A DNA stretch of 64,000 nt. It comes from Gonocerus acuteangulatus. Lineage: Eukaryota; Arthropoda; Insecta; Hemiptera; Coreidae. Below the pieces are notes generated by a model that was not told where the DNA came from, ran no database searches, and saw nothing but the letters and a program-made list of their open reading frames with translations. Below are positions 23,764 to 34,412 of the stretch, piece after piece; the first letter of the stretch is position 1; every line of letters begins with the position of its first letter. A program made the translations under genes and the position numbers. Location of the stretch: NCBI GenBank assembly GCA_946811695.1, contig OX328126.1:86685536-86749535 (forward strand), written 5' to 3'.

Positions 23764-24452
23764 CAAATTTGAACCACCGTTATTTTCGGTCTCTAGGGGT
23801 TCTGAAACGCGAAATTTTCTTGTCGGCACTTCCGGATTGTTTCATTGTATCAACCTTATAAGCGGGGTTCCTCCCTATGGGGGAGGGAGGAACCGCGCTA
23901 AAAGTTATGTGACGTTTTGAAATTCAAAATCTTAATTCGTATTTTGCCTTCAGATAATCTCCCAGAAGATGCAGACTAATAATTTCACTACTGATAAATC
24001 ACGGAATAGAATAACGGTGGATCTAATACATAAGCAAGCTGGAGGAAGGAGAGGTTTGGGATATCATATTCTGCTGTCCGATGTAGGCGGAAGCTTGAAG
24101 CTACTAGATATTTCACAGAAGAGGGATCCCTAAGAAGACAGACTGTCTAGCAGACATTGGACATAGGAGAATACGAGAAGCTTAACAATCTCTCAGTATC
24201 TATTACATATACCTTCAGGTTCCGTGGGATTATCAGATTCAAGGAAATTCCGTACATAAATCAAGAAAACATTGCTATTAGCCGACTTAGTTTTTTCTCC
24301 GCCCCCTTTTAGCGCAGTTCCTCCCTCCCCCATAGGGAGGAACCACGCTTATAAGGTTGATCTCATGACGCAATCCAGAAGTGCCGACTAGAAAATTTTG
24401 CGTTTCAGAACCCCTAGAGACCGAAAATGATGGTGATTCAAATTTGTATATA

Positions 24453-25369
24453 CAGTGAAACCTCTCTATAGCGGACACCTCTGGGAGAACCAAAGTTGTC
24501 CACTATAGAGAGGTGTCCGCTATACAGAGGGGTTGGTCGAGATGGATACGTATCGAATTTGTACATTTAATTCATGTTTTAATTAACCATTTAATAAGTA
24601 CCCATAACAAGTTTTTTTAAAGTATATAGAAAGAAGTTTAATAAGTTTAAACTTAAAAAAAGTTTTTATTCTAAAAAGTTTAAAGCATAAAGAAGTTCTT
24701 AGTTCTCGGACAAAATTTCTTCAAAATTTCATCTTTCTTCTTCAATATTTCTGCTGCTTGTGTTTTCCCTATCTTAAAAAACTCGGCAACTTTACGCACA
24801 CCACATTTTTCGCGATTGGAAAATGTTATCACGTCAATTTTTTCTTTAAGTGTCAGAGATTTCCAAGTAGACATATTGAAGAGAAAGCACGATATTTACT
24901 CAACAAGAGCTAACTAAAATCCTACTGAAAAGTGAAGAGAGGGAAGTTCTGCGGAAGGAATGTGAACCGAACAGACTTATGGAATATTCCCGGAACCGTG
25001 ATACCGAGTAGGCAAAATAATAGTAATGTGCCAGCGGGAAAATCATATGCTTCTGCTGAAAAGGAAGGGGTTCCTGTTGTGAAATGACTAGGAAGATATT
25101 ACTAGTCACTATTCTGTATATATATCTTATTCTTACAAAGAGTTTGTTATTGTTAACGCAATTTTCTGGAAACCTACACCGATGGGAACACTTCTATAAA
25201 TAACATTAGCTGTAATTGTCCTTAGTAAGGAGGTAAAAAAATCAGGTTTTACTGTCCGTGTACTTTATACAGAGGTGTCCGCAATATAGAGGTTTATTTT
25301 ACCTATAAAAAAATTCGGGACTGCGAGAAAATGTCCGTTAATAGAGGTGTCCGCTGTAGGGAGGTTTCA

Positions 25370-25372
<3 letters not shown>
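24453..25372 (-). mobile_element. pogo/Tigger-type element
   Basis: The left end CAGTGAAACCTCTCTATAGC and the right end ...GAGGTTTCACTG form 30-bp TIRs with two mismatches, flanked by TA on both sides (24451-24452, 25373-25374). Additional AGAGGTGTCCGC motifs lie just inside both ends. At 920 bp it is far shorter than a full Tigger and keeps only an N-terminal transposase remnant (24680-24874). It is therefore non-autonomous. Confidence 0.88.
24680..24874 (-). pseudogene. Tigger/CENP-B-type HTH fragment
   Basis: The frame encodes 64 residues including LTLKEKIDVITFSNREKCGV and VAEFFKIGKTQAAEIL. This is the psq/CENP-B N-terminal helix-turn-helix of pogo and Tigger transposases (LTL.EK..vI, then va..F.I.k.Tv..Il). 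It lies inside TIRs of the matching type. The second HTH and the DDE catalytic domain are absent. In an intact protein this domain would bind the TIRs. Confidence 0.8.
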
Positions 25373-25430
<58 letters not shown>

Positions 25431-26594
25431 CTTTTCGCCCTCTAGGTAGAAGACGAATGGTCCGATTTTGATGAAATTTGGTACGAAAATCCGTCGTCTA
25501 ATTTGAAAGGCCAAGTTCGTTAACCAGCAAAATCCGTCCACTGGAAGATGGCGTTTGGGGCGAAATTCGCGCAAAAACACTCGTAACGCTTATGTTTTTG
25601 AGTTCATAAGCTTGTAAGCACTCGTTTTATAGGCTTCTTGGGCTAAAAAAACGAATGAAACCATTTTCAAGGCGATAGCTTTAACCGTTTTCGAGAAAAG
25701 TGGAAAAATAGTTTTTGAATACCGTTTTTTGTTTGGGTACTTAGAATCATGGGATTTAGTTGAAACATTTCTACATGTTCTACTTTCATTAAAACTAATA
25801 TGTTGAAATTTGTGTTACGTTTGGAGTTAAGGAAGGGTTAGAATAAAATATTTTATTAACAGACATAAAAAGTTTTGGTAACTTCGTATACCTTCCTTAA
25901 TATCTCGAAAAATGTTGAGTATCTTGGTAAACAGAAGAATACCATTAGAAAGCTTAGTAAATGCTCTACAAAAAAAGTTCTGATGAAAGTTTTGATTAGG
26001 CGTTGTCAATCGTAGAAATAAGTGCTTAAAACTTTAAAGTAATTGATTTTGCTTATTGGAACTGTTCTTTTTGTCTGTTTTTATTCCTTGTTATTTTTTA
26101 AACTGCTTATAGGTGGATAATGTATTTGATAATAAATCAGGTTAAGAAAAATAAGAAAAACAATTTAATCTTAGAGATATGGATTTCCAAGATATAGCTT
26201 TGAACTGCCTTGTGGGGTCCTTCCTAGGGCGGGTTGGCCTATCCAGGTAAGATCGTAAATAAGACCTTTCTTGAAAGTAAAGATGGAACTGTCAACTTTG
26301 GTCCTCCTCTGCCTCCCGGCACTTTCAATGCTGACGAAGGCTACCAATGAGTAGCTCAAACGTCCTAAATATAGATTTTATAACAAAAATCGTAATGCGG
26401 TTTCTTTAGCCGAATCCCAACCATTCCATCTTTACTTATCACCTCGACGGCTAACTATCTAATCTTCATGCTTTCTAGAAATGTGGACCCAAAATAATAA
26501 CCGCTTCTATTTTAATAATTTTAAATGAGTCTAGAGATAAGAACGGAACCGCGCTAAGATGATGCAGTTCCTGCGAGTCGGACTTTTTTTTTTT

Positions 26595-27160
26595 ACCGGG
26601 AAATAGATTTCTTTCACATTACCGCCGAAAAATATATTGGTTGCTAGGCTTCTAAACACCCATGATGGAGGAGAGAATCTTTTCTACGGGCTATGGAATG
26701 AAAAGAGACAACTTGAAGCAGTCAGCTTTTGAACCCGCTTTGCCTTTATGAGAAATCAAGGAGTTCGTCACAGAATGGCGGGGGACCTTCTTCTTATTTA
26801 GTTCACACATTCTTCATTCTTATATTATTATATATTATATCGCACTTGTATTTCTTGAATGACAGAATTAAAAAATCTGTGTTTTTCAGTTATGACTATG
26901 AAAGACATGGTAAACATCTCTTTATCAACCACCGAAACTGTATGAACCTAGCTTCAGGGCTTGTACACCTGAGGGCACTTTTGCCACCTTTCCTGTCAAA
27001 ATGCACACAAGCAAGAGTGATACATTTTCGGTTGAGTTTTATTTTGTCACTTTAGAAATACTAGTGCGATATAACATACAATGAACGTGTAATGAATCGA
27101 AAATAATAGGAGCTAAGATTTCACAGTTTAATATTTAGAGGACTTACCAATATAATAGAA
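26595..27160. other. Unassigned sequence
   Basis: No recognised family. A frame at 26729-27055 has no domain motif, and its transmembrane-like stretch reflects AT-rich composition. Confidence 0.4.
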
Positions 27161-28062
27161 AAAAGTCCGACTCGCAGGAGCTGCATAACTAAGCACTTTC
27201 CTCAGTATTTGGGTAGTGTAGACTGCTTTCCAGAACAATTTGCTTAAAATATCCTACATAAATAAAATAAAAACATGAATAGTTCTCTTTTAAATTTGTA
27301 ATGAGTAACTGATCAATTATTAATTTGCTTCCAGAGTTATGTTTACACATGTTACCTATTACACTACGTAATAAATACAAAAATCCTCATATTATCGTAT
27401 TTTGATCTAACGCAGGAACAGGATACAGTCCCTCTAGCGCTCCTTGCGGCGCCTTTGTGGACCTATGTCTGGCTGGCTTTTCTATTGAAATATATTACAA
27501 AGTAAACCCCCCCCTTTCCGATTGACCGATTCAGCTCATTTTTATAACACTTCTTTCTCATGAGTTACCCACGACGTATACCGCGTTTCGTTAGAATACA
27601 GTAGAAATTACGACCAGTATGAGTATATTAGGAATTTGGGTCCGGAGTAAACCCCCCCTCCTAATGAACCTATTTAGTTTATTTTTACATCACATATTTA
27701 CCTGTAGATTACCACTACGAATACCGAGTTTCGTCGAAATATACCTAAAATCACGGCTGGTAGTGGCGAATTGGTATTGTCGGTCCGGAGTAAACCCCCC
27801 CCCCTCCTTATGAACCGATTTAGTTCATTTTTATATCTCACTTTTCTCTCTATATTACCACTACGAATACCAAGTTTCGTAGAAATATAACAAATATTAC
27901 GGCTGAAATGGTCAAATTAGTGTATTGGGTTCGGGGTAAACCCCCCCTTCCGGTGGACCGATTTTGGTGGTTAACGAACTCGTTCAATCGTTTGCTAATT
28001 GAATGCTATATACCAAGTTTCGTGACGAAAAAACAAAAACTCTGGCCGCTATCGTGTTAACA

Positions 28063-28118
<56 letters not shown>

Positions 28119-28276
28119 TATATATATATATATATATATAGATATATATAAATTTTAACGGGGGTCATTTTCGGTGTCTACTAGGTAGGATCGATAAAGA
28201 TTTGAAGAAATTTTTCAAAAATTCCGTCATGAGTCCAACCTCAATAGCTACTTTCCTTCGGAGGAAAGTGCTAAAA
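27161..28276 (+). mobile_element. Helentron-like element, family 2, copy 2
   Basis: The 5' end AAAAGTCCGACTCGCAGGAG is followed by TAAGCACTTTCCTCAG. The 3' end is the hairpin CTTTCCTTCGGAGGAAAG and TGCTAAAA. The interior has three to four diverged ~150-bp subunits, each with a C-run (near 27507, 27652, 27793, 27939), and a (TA)n block at 28067-28150. It is a full-length sister of 1715-2813 in opposite orientation and about 1.1 kb long. Confidence 0.65.
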
Positions 28277-28733
28277 GGCAATACGACTTCTTAGCTTGTT
28301 TTCGAAATGTTATACTTTGTTTAATGGAAGAAAGGTCTTGTTCCTAAATCACTAATGAGAATATAAGTAAAACCAGACAGGCAGGAGTCATAGGGTTAAA
28401 CTAATTCCATATCTTTATGCATGGAAGCTATCTATAAAGAATTTTAAAGGAAGCAGGAAAGGATTTGTAATCAGAGAGGCAGATACTGGTCAGGTATCTG
28501 TTTCCTGACCACAAGGGACACTAGGGAGATAGTGTAGTCAGTACTATGCTCGGGCCGCCTGTTTTCCCCTTTGTAGGTACCCATAACTAATTAATTAAAG
28601 ACCGGGTGAGCCTAGGGACGATCTGGGATCCCGAATCCAACGAAGACAATAGAAGATAAAAATATTTAATAAAATCTTTAGTGCGCGCCCGGGTTTGAAC
28701 TCAGGTCATAAAGTTCACGCACACACAAACACA

Positions 28734-28812
<79 letters not shown>

Positions 28813-29198
28813 TGGCATCTCAATTAATGTTCTGGAGGACCTGGTAGCCGGACCATAGCACTGACCAAACTTACTAACTAGTGTGCCGTATAGTAAGGAA
28901 TAGGTACTTGTACAATAACTCCCCTCCTTGGCATGTTTTTTATTTTATATACGTACATAATATTTTTAATGTATTGTTTTTCTGATAAGACCCCTTTTAA
29001 ATAGTATTATTAAGAATGGTATATAAATTTAGAGTAGTATTCATCATTCATTTTGACTACAATTATCCTCGTGGAAACATGTTTAACGAATGGAAACATA
29101 ATTCCTTTCCCTTCGGAGCAATTCGGTAGAATGGGGCGGTAAAAAAGGTAAATAAGCCCCGACGGTAGAATTAATCGGAGCCGCGAAAAGGGGCGAGG
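28277..29198. other. SINE-like repeats and (TA)n, no gene
   Basis: 28480-28700 holds an inverted copy of the 20200-20448 repeat (TATCTGTTTCCTGACCACAA, AGTCAGTACTATGCTCGGG), followed by GGGTTTGAACTCAGGTC, a B-box complement. A (TA)n run fills 28738-28811. A third partial copy (GGACCATAGCACTGACC) lies at 28815-28945. No exon is seen. Confidence 0.55.
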
Positions 29199-29986
29199 AT
29201 GGAAGACAGGGTGGAAAGTGGTTACTTGATTGGTGGGCTACGTGTCCTCCATATTGGTCCTTTTCGTAGGCAAACAGGAAGAATGGGCTCCAATTGGCTG
29301 CGAACAAGTCGTAAAACAGTAAAGCCGACTTGCTACGAATATCAACGAACCTTCCCGAACACCTTCCAACAGGTCTGGGGGATTGTCGGTCTGGAGTGCC
29401 ACCAGCCTCTCCAATATTCCATCCTAAACTCTCTCCAATTGATCAGATGTCCCACTCCAATATTGTATGCCTCGTCTCCAATAGATCAGCTGTCACTCTC
29501 CAATCCCATATCTCACCTATCTCCTGTTAGTTATTGTATGGATAGGCGGTTTGTCATCATTATCCAAGGGATTGGAATTGAATCAACAGTTCCAAATTAT
29601 TCTAAAGGCAGTGTTAATTAGAAATTATATATTTTTTATCTATAAGATATATTCGTGTAATATTGAAACTTGTCTATTACATTTATGTTGTTGAGATATT
29701 GAAATATTTTTATATGAGAAATTCCACGATATATTTTTACAATTATTGAATTGTTATGAATGCAGAGAAAGAAAGAAATCATGTTTCTAATTAGGCATAG
29801 AGAATTTTTTCTGCAAATTATACACTCAAGTTGTTCTTTATAAATTTATTGAGTGATATGTAAGGAATTGTTACAATTTTAAAATCACAGATTACTAATG
29901 GAAATGAGGTATGAGCACATAGATATCATGACTTAATATCTCAATCGAAATAAAAAAAAATCTCTTTCAAAAAATACAACTGATCA
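29199..29986. other. Unassigned sequence
   Basis: A frame at 29199-29621 lacks any recognisable domain. CTCCAAT / CCAATATTCCATCC motifs recur between 29410 and 29510, resembling the TTGGAG/CCAAT minisatellite in the adjacent Penelope fragment. The AT-rich remainder has no feature. Confidence 0.4.
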
Positions 29987-30021
29987 TTATCGCAGACTAG
30001 AAACAGTTTCTTTGTATTTGG

Positions 30022-30084
<63 letters not shown>

Positions 30085-30908
30085 TTAAGTTTCTTCGCTG
30101 GGGATGAAATGATTGATTGGTGAGACGACTTCTCTCTCCAACGGTGTACGTTTTCTCCTTTCTGCAATATATCGCCGGTTTCTTCTCCGGCTTCGTCAGG
30201 CTGACTTCATCCATCCTTGATGGTTGGCAAGGGAATTTTTCTTCGTTTTTTTCCCCTTTTATAGTTCTACTCCTCAGAGTACGCGAGCCAATGGGGTTGG
30301 AGCTTGGTGAGCCAAAGGGGTTGGACCTTGGTGAGCCAATGGGGTTGGAGCTTAGTGAGTCAATGGGGTTGGAGCTTGGTGAGCCAATGGGGTTGGAGTC
30401 TTCCCGTCCGAGGCGCTGATGGTCGTCCGTTGGTGTTCTCTCCTGTACGGTGTTCAAGATGGGCCGCCTAACATCTTGTAAGATGAGCCTTTCTACCCTG
30501 TTGAAATTCGATGGATGTTTGTAAATTTCGATAGCTTCGCGTATAAGTCTTCTCGTCTTGCTGTTCTCCTTTGCTCGGGTTTTAGCCTGGTCGAACAAGA
30601 CTTGCTTGGGGCACTCTTCTCCGTGTGTTGCCCCCGCAGAAGTTTCTGTGCGTCCCAGCCTGTAGTCAGCAGCGTGTTGTCCGATCCGGGTGGCCACCTT
30701 ATTGCCTGTTTGACCTACATACACCTTCCCACAGTCGCACGGTAGAAGGTATACACCCTGGTCTTGCAACCGCTGCTTGTCTTTGCTCTCGCTGAGCCAC
30801 TCCCCTAGCATATTGAGCCGTTTAAAGGCGACTTCGGTATTGTATCTCCTGAATAGTCTGCCTAATTTCTCGCTCACGCCGTTGACGTATGGCAGGGAGA
30901 TTATTTTC
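29987..30908 (-). pseudogene. Penelope-like element: linker and GIY-YIG endonuclease
   Basis: The minus-strand frame opens with LPYVNGVSEKLGRLFRRYN, the linker that precedes the endonuclease in Penelope-like elements, then has a GIY-YIG domain: GVYLLPCDCGKVYVGQTGN (the GVY...YVG pair and CxC) and RIGQH. The C-terminal half contains about five copies of an 8-residue repeat based on SNPIGSPS, and the frame then runs into a (TA)n tract (30030-30081). No reverse transcriptase remains and a stop lies just upstream of the linker, so the copy is 5'-truncated. Intact elements use this domain to nick target DNA. Confidence 0.8.
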
Positions 30909-31049
30909 CTTTGTTCTTACTCTGTCCGTTCTGTCTGAGTCTACTCGGAGTCACACCATCACATGGCACACACTTGATCAGGACACTGGAATATTTAGAC
31001 CTGACTCTGTGCAGTAACCAGACACACCTGGAAAATTAATTCGAACAAC

Positions 31050-31054
<5 letters not shown>

Positions 31055-31104
<50 letters not shown>
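31055..31104. repeat. (TA)n microsatellite
   Basis: A (TA)n run lies between ACTCACTATATA on the left and TATATACAGTGAGT on the right, so the repeat sits inside a short inverted repeat (CAACTCACT / AGTGAGTTG). It lies about 160 bp upstream of the neuroligin exon. Confidence 0.9.
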
Positions 31105-31108
<4 letters not shown>

Positions 31109-31267
31109 TGAGTTGTTGCTATATATATATATTAGGTTTAATTCAAATGTGTTTGATCATATTTAGTGATTATAATAAATAAAAACAAACATAAAAAAAC
31201 AGCACATCTCTTTTGTAAATGTTGCCTAATGTATCATTGACCTATATGTTTGATTTTTGTGTTTCAG

Positions 31268-31420
31268 CAGGTGGCGTGGAACACCACGGACTGCCTGTGA
31301 TCCTCTACATCCACGGAGAGAGTTACGAATGGAACTCGGGAAATCCATACGATGGTTCGATCCTCGCCAGCTATGGAAGGATTATTGTAGTCACCATCAA
31401 CTTCCGTCTAGGAATATTAG
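31268..31420 (+). CDS. Nlg: Neuroligin, single internal exon
   Basis: Neuroligins are postsynaptic single-pass adhesion proteins that bind neurexins through a catalytically dead cholinesterase-like domain. This exon encodes about 51 residues including [40 protein letters not shown] and GILG. This is the oxyanion-loop strand region; arthropod neuroligins have GES.EW.SGN.YDGS where active esterases have HGGG-type motifs. The acceptor is a tandem TTTCAGCAG, so the exon starts at 31268 or 31271. The donor is TTAG|GTGAGG at 31421. Both ends are phase 1 and the exon is 153 or 150 nt. Another cholinesterase-like adhesion molecule is possible but less likely. No other neuroligin exon was recognised. 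Confidence 0.85.
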
Positions 31421-31609
31421 GTGAGGAATCATATATTTAATATTATTAGTGGATGTTTTAGCTGTCCTGAAATGTGTTTGTTCTAAAACCCACTCTAATG
31501 AAGCATTAATTATGGAGTTTAAGGTTACGAACATTATTTTACAATGTCTGTCATCATTATATAGATAACGTAACCCTAGGATCCTTATTGTGATTCCAGT
31601 CACACCAAT

Positions 31610-32716
31610 AGCATTCCAGAATCTCAAGCAGGCTTTCGGGCTGGTAGAGGATGCTTGGATAATATATTTGTTTTAACTTCATTAATCCAGCTAAGACAAA
31701 CAGGAGCCAACTTGTATGCTGTCGTCATCGATTTCCAAAGAGCATTTGACACTGTCAATCACGATCTGCTCTGGTATAAATTGTTCAACACAGGTCTCAG
31801 TGGAAAATTTATTAGAATCGTGAAAAATCTTTATGAAAAGGCACGGCTATTAATCCCTCAGAGTGAAGATAGTTATGTGGATGTAACGGAGGGAGTCCTA
31901 CAGGGAGAATCTTTGAGTCCGGATCTCTCTAAATTGTATATCCATGATATTGAAGATTTTTTCAGGGAAAATGGAGTAAGAGGTATAAAGGTCAGTGAGT
32001 TATGTGATATTCTTCTCCTCCAGTATGCAGACGATCTCATAATTTTAGGAACATCACATTATGATATAGCACAAAAATTATCCCTCTTAAATGAATATTG
32101 CAAAAAAAATATGCTCCGGTTAAACACAAAAAAAACGAGCATCATTAAGTTCAGTAAAGGAAGGCCCAAAGCTGAACGCAAGTTTATGTATAATGGTCAG
32201 GAAATCGAAATGGTCACTGAAGTCACATATCTGGGTGTGCTGTTCTCTAGGTCTGGATTGTTTTTGAAGGCAACTAAACAAGCAATCAGCAAAACTAACA
32301 CAGCAATTGGTATTGTAAGAGGGATCTGTGCTCGATCTAAGTCTAAAGAATGGGATACAAAGGAAAGACTCTGTCAATCCATGGTTAACAGTGTTTTGAT
32401 ATATGGCGCAAGTATATGGTCCCTCAGGTATCTGGAGATGGTGGAGAGCTGCCGCCTTGCCTTTTACAAGAAGATTCTCAACCTGCATCCATCCACACCT
32501 CATTATATTTTACGTCTGGAAACAGGGACTACGCATATAGCATATAACATTCTAGAACAGGGTCTGAACTGGGTTAGAAAAATACTGGACATGCCTGGCC
32601 ACAGATACCCAAAAATCTGTTTCAATGCCCTCAAAAATAATGCAACAAGATATCCTAATGATACTAAATATAATGGTTTTTACAGCTTCAGGAGATACTT
32701 AAATCCTTTCAATTAG
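31610..32716 (+). pseudogene. LINE reverse transcriptase (partial)
   Basis: Encodes the palm and thumb of a non-LTR reverse transcriptase. Visible motifs are QAGFRAGRGCLDN (motif 2a), VVIDFQRAFDTVNHDLL (motif A with catalytic Asp), GVLQGESLSP (motif B), LLQYADDLIIL (motif C with the YADD catalytic pair), LNTKKTSIIKFS (motif D) and YLGVLFSRSG (motif E). It copies element RNA into the target by primed reverse transcription. The N-terminal fingers and any endonuclease are lost. The frame ends at 32716 where a frameshift separates it from 32734-33231. Confidence 0.88.
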
Positions 32717-33231
32717 AGGAACTAATAGCAGTTTTGGAAAACACATCGGAGAGGAGAAAAAACATAAGTATCAGTCTTACCACTATAAGAGAAAAACTCC
32801 ACAATAAAGATTTAGATAGGATGACCAACTCCATGTTTTGCCCAAATTACAAAAGGATTTATACCCCAGAGCACAGACCACAACAACATCTACAGATGGA
32901 ACTCACTTATTCACAGCAGAATCTTCTAACTCAAATTCGAACAGCCAGCATAAAATTTATCAGACTTTCATACCATAGAACTTCTTATCACTTAACACCA
33001 CAAGATCCATGCAATATCTGTAACCTCCAGACCAATGAAACCCTTCAACATTTCTATTGCTGTTGCCCAATCTACTCACCCTACAGGAGATATTATCTTC
33101 CCAACTTCATCAATAAAACAACAGAAGAGTTTTATCAGATTCTCAATACCGCCGATATGTCGACCATCAGGGCTCTACTCCAGTACACTATAAGGAGTCT
33201 TAACCTCAGAACATTTATGCTAGAAGAGTAG
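32717..33231 (+). pseudogene. LINE ORF2 C-terminal domain, frameshifted
   Basis: This is in a different frame from the reverse transcriptase but continues it: just before the shift the alternate frame reads KSFQLEELIAVLEN. It contains IKFIRLSYHRTSYHLTPQDP and the knuckle CNICNLQTNETLQHFYCCC, a C-x2-C...H-x4-C motif found at LINE ORF2 ends. A single indel near 32700-32716 would explain the break. The stop at 33231 is the natural ORF2 end, followed by about 225 bp of 3' UTR. Confidence 0.75.
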
Positions 33232-33658
33232 TGATTGAAAAAACAGATGTTAATATATATTTATATATGTCATAAATTTATTTATATTAGACATATATTT
33301 ATTTATTTATTTTTAGCGCAGTTTTAAATTAAATGATAAAGAATTATAAAATGCTGTATATATATACATATTGTGTATTTATGTTTAGTACGCACTCTAT
33401 TTGTATGGGAGATATTCCCAAAAACAAATAAATTATTTAATTTTTTTTTTTTATTTTGATTCCAGTCACACCAGTTCCCAAAGAGGGGATCTCGGAGTCC
33501 AAAACGTTTTGTGTGGTTTACTTCAAAGTGCTTCACTTAAAAATATAGCATGTTGTTCTTTTGCGCATATTATAAATCGAATAAGACTGTTTAGGGGAAA
33601 AAGAAAAGGAACATTCGTTTTGAATATTAATGTTTTCTAAAATATCTTAATCGTTATC

Positions 33659-34150
33659 TTAATCGTTATCCACCCGTGTCTCATCCGTGAAGAGCACTTT
33701 CTTCCAATCATCAACTAACCAATCCCGGTGATCAAGCGCAAACCTTAGGCTTGCTCTTCGGTGTTCACTGGTGAGTAGGGGGCCTGTCATTGGTCTCCTG
33801 GAGGCTAGGCCGGCTTCCCTCAGTCTTCTGCTTACAGTTGATGTTGAAATCCGGAGCTGGCGAACATCAGCAATCAGCCTCTGGAGTGTAGAAGCCGAAG
33901 AAGCTCTATGTCGCAATGCCTGCAATCTCAAAAAACCGTGATCATTCCGGCCCGTGACTCTCGGCCTTCCTTCAACAGGTCTTCTTGAATGACGACCAGT
34001 TTCTCGGTACCTTTTCAGGCACCTGGACACCGTGGAATAGTGTGTCCCGAGTCTTCGCGAAATTTGGCGAAGTGAAAGCCCTTCCTGCGAAAGAGTGACA
34101 ATTCGCACTGAATTTTCACACTCTAAGGCTCTGCGATTGTTCATGTTCAC
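33659..34150 (-). pseudogene. Tc1-like transposase, N-terminal two thirds
   Basis: The minus-strand frame encodes about 163 residues: an HTH (IVTLSQEGLSLRQISRRLG, HYSTVSRCLKRY), the GRPR-type hinge (GRPRVTGRND), a second HTH (STSTVSRRLREAGLASRRP) and the start of the DDE domain (WKKVLFTDETR with the first catalytic Asp). It is truncated just after that Asp, where TTAATCGTTATC is duplicated in tandem. It lacks the second Asp and the Glu, so it is inactive. The N-terminal part is intact enough to suggest modest age. Confidence 0.88.
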
Positions 34151-34412
34151 AAGTTGAAAAAAAAAAAAGAAGTCTGTCCCTGGTAGTTCTGTATCACTAA
34201 CTGAGGCCCTGGGACAATGGAGTAATCCTTTACAACCAATAAATCCAGAATACCTCTTATCATCATGCCTAATCCTACTTTTAATACAGCTTATTATCCT
34301 CCCTAGATTTCCACCAACCTGTAGTATTATGTTTAGTAAGATCCTGCTTAAACCAAAGTGTTTAACTGGAGTTTCATAGGTGTTGCAATGCTTTTGACGA
34401 GGAGTATATATA

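Larger units (their letters stand above)
20840..23903 (+). mobile_element. Helentron-like element, family 1, copy C
   Basis: The 5' end is an A-run then AGTCCGACTCGCAGGAACTG, with TTAGCGCGGTTCCG inside. The 3' end is the hairpin GGTTCCTCCCTAT...GGGAGGAACC and CGCGCTAAAA at 23903. It contains an open frame (20889-21126, interrupted by an hAT-type MITE at 21136), degenerate 98-bp units (21380-21620, 22090-22180), a mariner end (22505-22604) and a (TA)n block (23681-23762). The layout is collinear with the inverted copy E (41838-49648), so both descend from one composite parent. Confidence 0.7.
24307..26594 (-). mobile_element. Helentron-like element, family 1, copy D
   Basis: On the minus strand the 5' end near 26594 reads A-run, GTCCGACTCGCAGGAACTGC, with TTAGCGCGGTTCCG inside. 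The 3' end at 24307 is the hairpin and TGCGCTAAAA, with one mutated base in the stem. A pogo/Tigger element (24453-25372) is inserted exactly at the (TA)n block. A Penelope-tail-like segment (about 26270-26480) is also present. Without the pogo element the copy is about 1.4 kb. Confidence 0.68.
31608..33456 (+). mobile_element. LINE retrotransposon, 5'-truncated, with TSD
   Basis: A non-LTR retrotransposon lacking its endonuclease and the first part of the reverse transcriptase. The frame opens with SIPESQAGFRAGRG at the truncation point and runs to 32716, then shifts frame to a C-terminal region ending at 33231. The 17-bp sequence TGATTCCAGTCACACCA lies directly before (31591-31607) and after (33457-33473), a target-site duplication. 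The 3' end is AT-rich with a T-run instead of poly(A). Good preservation and an intact TSD suggest a fairly recent insertion. Confidence 0.88.

Noticed and set aside
29199..29621. 140-residue open frame as a gene
   Set aside because: No domain motif, no splice context, and repeated CCAAT-type motifs suggest minisatellite-like DNA.
30117..30419. Plus-strand frame in the Penelope fragment
   Set aside because: It is the antisense of the GIY-YIG protein tail and its 24-bp repeat.
33457..33640. Neuroligin exon after TTTTGATTCCAG
   Set aside because: The downstream translation does not resemble the neuroligin sequence expected after GILG, and TTCCAG belongs to the LINE target duplication.
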